Part shown: positions 61,394 through 64,000 of the stretch, in pieces | Layout of the letters: each line of letters opens with the position of its first letter | Position numbering within the stretch: position 1 is the stretch's first letter | Assembly (NCBI GenBank): GCA_018666775.1 | Contig: JABIXC010000017.1 | Coordinates: 577,451 to 641,450, forward strand | Source of the DNA: Rhodospirillales bacterium | Lineage (GTDB): Bacteria; Pseudomonadota; Alphaproteobacteria; SMXQ01 | Length of the DNA: 64,000 bases | Reading direction: 5' to 3' | Translations under genes and position numbers: made by a program | The notes under the pieces: model-generated | The model's input: the letters and a program-made list of their open reading frames with translations, nothing else | The model's database searches: none | Told to the model about the DNA's origin: nothing

Positions 61394-62365
61394 TCAGGAT
61401 ACGGTCATATTTTCCCAATCAAGCATACGGGTCAAAGGCTGGCCTTTTGTATAGCGGGTGATGTTGTCATCTAGGATACCCAGCAAAATGGCTGCGTTAT
61501 CAAACCCGCCGCCGGCAATATGGGGGGTGATCACGATGTTGGGCGCGGTCCATAACGGGCTGTCTTTTGGCAATGGTTCAGTCTTTGTCACATCAAGTCC
61601 GGCACCGGCCAAATGCCCGTTTTCGCACGCGGCAGCCAGCGCATCTTCATCCACCATGTCGCCGCGCGCGACATTGATCACAATGGCACCGGGTTTTAAC
61701 CAGCCAAGAGAGCGGGCGTTGATCAGATTAAGGGTGTCGGCCGATGCCGATGCCGACAAAAGCACCACATCGGCCTCGCCAAATGCCGTTTCCATATCTT
61801 CCCGGCCATAGACCACATCCACAAGCGCATCCGGTTGATAGGCCCGGGATACGCCGATGACCTTCATATCAAAGCTGCGCGCACGCTTGGCTGCCTCTTG
61901 GCCAATGGCGCCAAGGCCCACAATGCATATGGTCTTGCGATAAAGCGCTGTCATGCGTGTCTTGATTTTGCCGTGCCATTCGCGTGTTTTGGTGGCGGCC
62001 TCTGTTTCACGCATCCGGTGGCCCACCATCATCATCAACGCAATCGCGTGTTCGGCCACCATGGGGGCAGACAAGCCCGCCGTATTGGTGACGAGCGTCC
62101 CCGCAGGGAACCCACCCGCGTGCAAGGCCGCATCAATACCAGAAGAAGAAAACTGCACCCATTTCAATTTCTTTTGCTTTGCCTTGATCACGTCAGCAAG
62201 GGATTGGTTATAATGCCCAATTGCTACCATCAAAACTTCTGCATCCACAATTTCCCGGGCAAGGACATCTGCATCCTCAACATGAACAAAGGTATGTTCA
62301 GGGTGGCGCGCGGCCAGCGCATCAAAACCAAACCGATCCTTTCGAATAAAGACGATAACTTTCAT
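61394..62365 (-). CDS. D-2-hydroxyacid dehydrogenase
   Basis: A 323-residue NAD-dependent dehydrogenase. Its nucleotide-binding motif VGLGAIGQEAAKRARSFDMK lies in the middle, the catalytic Arg is in NVARGDMVDEDAL, and the catalytic His in TPHIAGGG. The family interconverts 2-oxo and D-2-hydroxy acids. It overlaps the preceding MBL-hydrolase stop by 4 bases, so they are co-translated. Confidence 0.9.
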   Translation of the reverse strand: MKVIVFIRKDRFGFDALAARHPEHTFVHVEDADVLAREIVDAEVLMVAIGHYNQSLADVIKAKQKKLKWVQFSSSGIDAALHAGGFPAGTLVTNTAGLSAPMVAEHAIALMMMVGHRMRETEAATKTREWHGKIKTRMTALYRKTICIVGLGAIGQEAAKRARSFDMKVIGVSRAYQPDALVDVVYGREDMETAFGEADVVLLSASASADTLNLINARSLGWLKPGAIVINVARGDMVDEDALAAACENGHLAGAGLDVTKTEPLPKDSPLWTAPNIVITPHIAGGGFDNAAILLGILDDNITRYTKGQPLTRMLDWENMTVS

Positions 62366-63735
62366 AACGCGACCCTATCTCCATCCTTTGGCGTTTTGCA
62401 CGGCCAGCCCAGTTCTTGTTCGATGCGTTGATGCAACGCAGCGGATGCGGCCGGTTCCCCATGGGTTATAAAGGTCATTTTTGGCGGGTGTGAAAAATTC
62501 CGAAGCCACGCCATAATGCCATCTGCATCGGCATGGGCAGAAAGCATTTGCAAATTCTGAACCTCTGCACGAACCGGATAATATTGCCCATGAATTTTTA
62601 TGGTATCCGCCCCGTTGACCATGGCTTCACCGCGCGTGCCCATGGCCTGGAATCCTGTAAACAGGATCGTGTTGCGATGATCGGATACATATCGCTTCAA
62701 ATGGTGAACAACCCGTCCCCCCGTCGCCATGCCACTGGCAGAGATTAAAACCTTTGGCACCGGATCAAAGACAAGCGCCTTTGATTGTTCTGCTTCACGA
62801 ACGTACTGAACGGTTTTCCCCATCGCTTCACATTGGGCAGGACTCAGCCTGTGTTCGCCCCCATGGGCACAAAATATCTCACTGGCATTGATGGCCATGG
62901 GGCTGTCCAGATAGACCGGCAAATCGCGGGGGATTTTTTTCTGCGCTTTCAGCTCGGTGATGTGAAACATCAACGATTGCGCGCGGCCAACGGCGAAGGC
63001 CGGAACAATGACGGTGCCACCACGCCCAACGGTGCGGTTAATGATCCCCGCAAGGGCGGCCTCTGGGTCCTGGGTATCATGGCGGCGGTCGCCATAGGTC
63101 GATTCAACAACCAGATAATCTGCATGGGTCATGGGGGTTGGGTCAACCATGGTGGCATCATTGCTGCGGCCAAGGTCCCCTGAGAAAACAATCTTTGTGC
63201 CCCCGACCATCATTTCAACAATGGACGCCCCAAGGATATGGCCAGCGGGAAAAAACCGGGCCTTAAACCCCGCCCCTAAATCGCTCTGTTCACCAAAGGG
63301 AGTTGGGCGAAACCTTGCAATGGCGGCTTCCCCGTCTTTTTGGGTATAGAGCGGCAAGGCAGGTGAGTGTTTTGAAAAACCGTGCCGGTTTGCATATTCG
63401 GCATCTTTTTCATGCAAATGGCCGCTGTCGGGCAGCAAAATGCCACAAAGATCACGGGTCGCTGATGAGCTAAAGACCGGGCCAGAAAAACCCTTTTTGA
63501 TTAACAGGGGCAGATAGCCTGAATGATCGATATGGGCATGGGTCAGGACAACCGTGTTAATCGTTTTCGGGTCTACCGGGGGCGGTGCCCAATTTCGCAG
63601 GCGAAGTTTTTTCAACCCCTGAAACAGCCCACAATCGACCAGAACCCGGGCACGCCCATCGGGGCCAGATTCGACCAGATATTTGGACCCGGTGACCGTG
63701 CCAACACCGCCCAGAAATTTTAAACTGACAGACAT
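62362..63735 (-). CDS. Beta-CASP metallo-beta-lactamase-fold RNA-processing-type hydrolase
   Basis: A 457-residue beta-CASP protein. The zinc motif is THAHIDHSGYLPLLIKKG, with further ligands in FFPAGHILGASIVEMM and the late VLISASGMATGGRVV. The C-terminal FITHGEPAASAALHQRIEQE is the closing His motif. This is the bacterial group of nucleic-acid-processing enzymes related to eukaryotic CPSF-type nucleases, though bacterial members of this length are not all assayed. The start is the ATG at 63735 (AGGTGG upstream). It is the first gene of the pair with the D-2-hydroxyacid dehydrogenase. Confidence 0.88.
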   Translation of the reverse strand: MSVSLKFLGGVGTVTGSKYLVESGPDGRARVLVDCGLFQGLKKLRLRNWAPPPVDPKTINTVVLTHAHIDHSGYLPLLIKKGFSGPVFSSSATRDLCGILLPDSGHLHEKDAEYANRHGFSKHSPALPLYTQKDGEAAIARFRPTPFGEQSDLGAGFKARFFPAGHILGASIVEMMVGGTKIVFSGDLGRSNDATMVDPTPMTHADYLVVESTYGDRRHDTQDPEAALAGIINRTVGRGGTVIVPAFAVGRAQSLMFHITELKAQKKIPRDLPVYLDSPMAINASEIFCAHGGEHRLSPAQCEAMGKTVQYVREAEQSKALVFDPVPKVLISASGMATGGRVVHHLKRYVSDHRNTILFTGFQAMGTRGEAMVNGADTIKIHGQYYPVRAEVQNLQMLSAHADADGIMAWLRNFSHPPKMTFITHGEPAASAALHQRIEQELGWPCKTPKDGDRVAL

Positions 63736-63936
63736 TTCAAGTATCCACCTGATTGAACCCGTATTTCCCAACATGATAAAGGAAGTGGCCACACGGGGAT
63801 ACGTTGTGATGTGTCGATCAATCTAATATTATACAACCGGCCATTGAGCCCAAAAAAACAATTGTCCGTCGTCATATAAAATGGAACATCTGGCGGCCTG
63901 ATCTAAGAGAGGGTCTGGCCCATCTGGTTGATCATA

Positions 63937-64000
63937 TTAAGCGGCGTATTTGCGGTATTGCAAGCGCCGGGTTTCCATGGTTTTCCGTTTGATCCTTTCC
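63937..64000 (-). CDS. C-terminal fragment of an unidentified basic protein (partial, cut by window edge)
   Basis: On the minus strand the last 60 bases read as an open frame ending ...ERIKRKTMETRRLQYRKYAA and then a TAA stop (revcomp of 63937-63939). It is strongly basic. I do not recognise the family from these 20 residues; a transposase-like or unknown protein is possible. The space 63736-63936 shows no other feature I can support. Confidence 0.35.
   Translation of the reverse strand, partial: ERIKRKTMETRRLQYRKYAA

Overview
This 64 kb window reads as an accessory, catabolic and transport region of a Gram-negative bacterium, most likely an alphaproteobacterium (marine or soil). The basis is the mix of TctC/Bug-type and family-1 solute receptors, Rieske oxygenases of the phthalate-dioxygenase type, LigB/LigJ/RraA-type enzymes, a Tat-type PhoD and a YajQ protein. 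No rRNA, tRNA, CRISPR array or complete mobile element was seen. Genes are densely packed and most lie on the minus strand.

Layout. 1-44: the last codons of a gene entering from the left, then a bidirectional terminator. 110-4869: D-aminoacylase-like amidohydrolase, an orphan TctC receptor, an enolase-superfamily enzyme and a cupin. 4906-9874: an ABC importer operon (receptor, fused permease, ATPase) followed by a quinone-oxidoreductase-like enzyme. 10080-17448: a VOC protein, YajQ, then three bicupin genes alternating with two receptor genes. 18066-30112: a twelve-gene minus-strand operon for aromatic-acid breakdown: two Rieske oxygenases, a Gfo/Idh/MocA dehydrogenase, two class III extradiol dioxygenases, a LigJ-type 4-oxalomesaconate hydratase, three tandem RraA-type aldolases, a class II aldolase, a TauD-like dioxygenase and an ABC permease. 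31556-41132: a second minus-strand operon with TctB, TctA, two tandem TctC receptors, a bicupin, a Rieske oxygenase, a leaderless receptor-like protein and a VOC protein. 41372-41729: a possible Rz/Rz1-like spanin remnant. 41801-49909: bicupin, VOC, HIBADH-type dehydrogenase, cupin, two more TctC receptors, and an HxlR regulator divergent from an acyl-CoA dehydrogenase. 50021-51519: two globin genes, one fused to a chemotaxis signalling hairpin. 51572-63735: hydrolases, PhoD, small cupins, another TctC receptor, a GlcG/HbpS-like protein, a DEAD-box helicase with a 5-residue repeat tail, and assorted metabolic enzymes.

How the parts may work together (inference): periplasmic receptors bring in carboxylated aromatic or other organic acids. 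Rieske oxygenases hydroxylate them, a Gfo/Idh/MocA dehydrogenase rearomatises them, LigB-like enzymes open the ring, and LigJ plus RraA-type aldolases deliver pyruvate and oxaloacetate-type products. Five bicupins and four single cupins in the same region suggest further oxygen- or metal-dependent steps whose substrate I cannot name.

The most unusual feature is a roughly 65-70 residue basic C-terminal module (RGGR ... GMTC ... Cys) appended to receptors of two unrelated transporter classes. Five complete genes carry seven copies, and an eighth copy is cut by the left edge. Three other receptors end instead in very basic lysine-rich tails, two of them with a C-x9-C pair. The second notable item is a soluble chemotaxis-transducer hairpin fused to a C-terminal flavohaemoglobin-like globin, directly followed by a stand-alone protoglobin.
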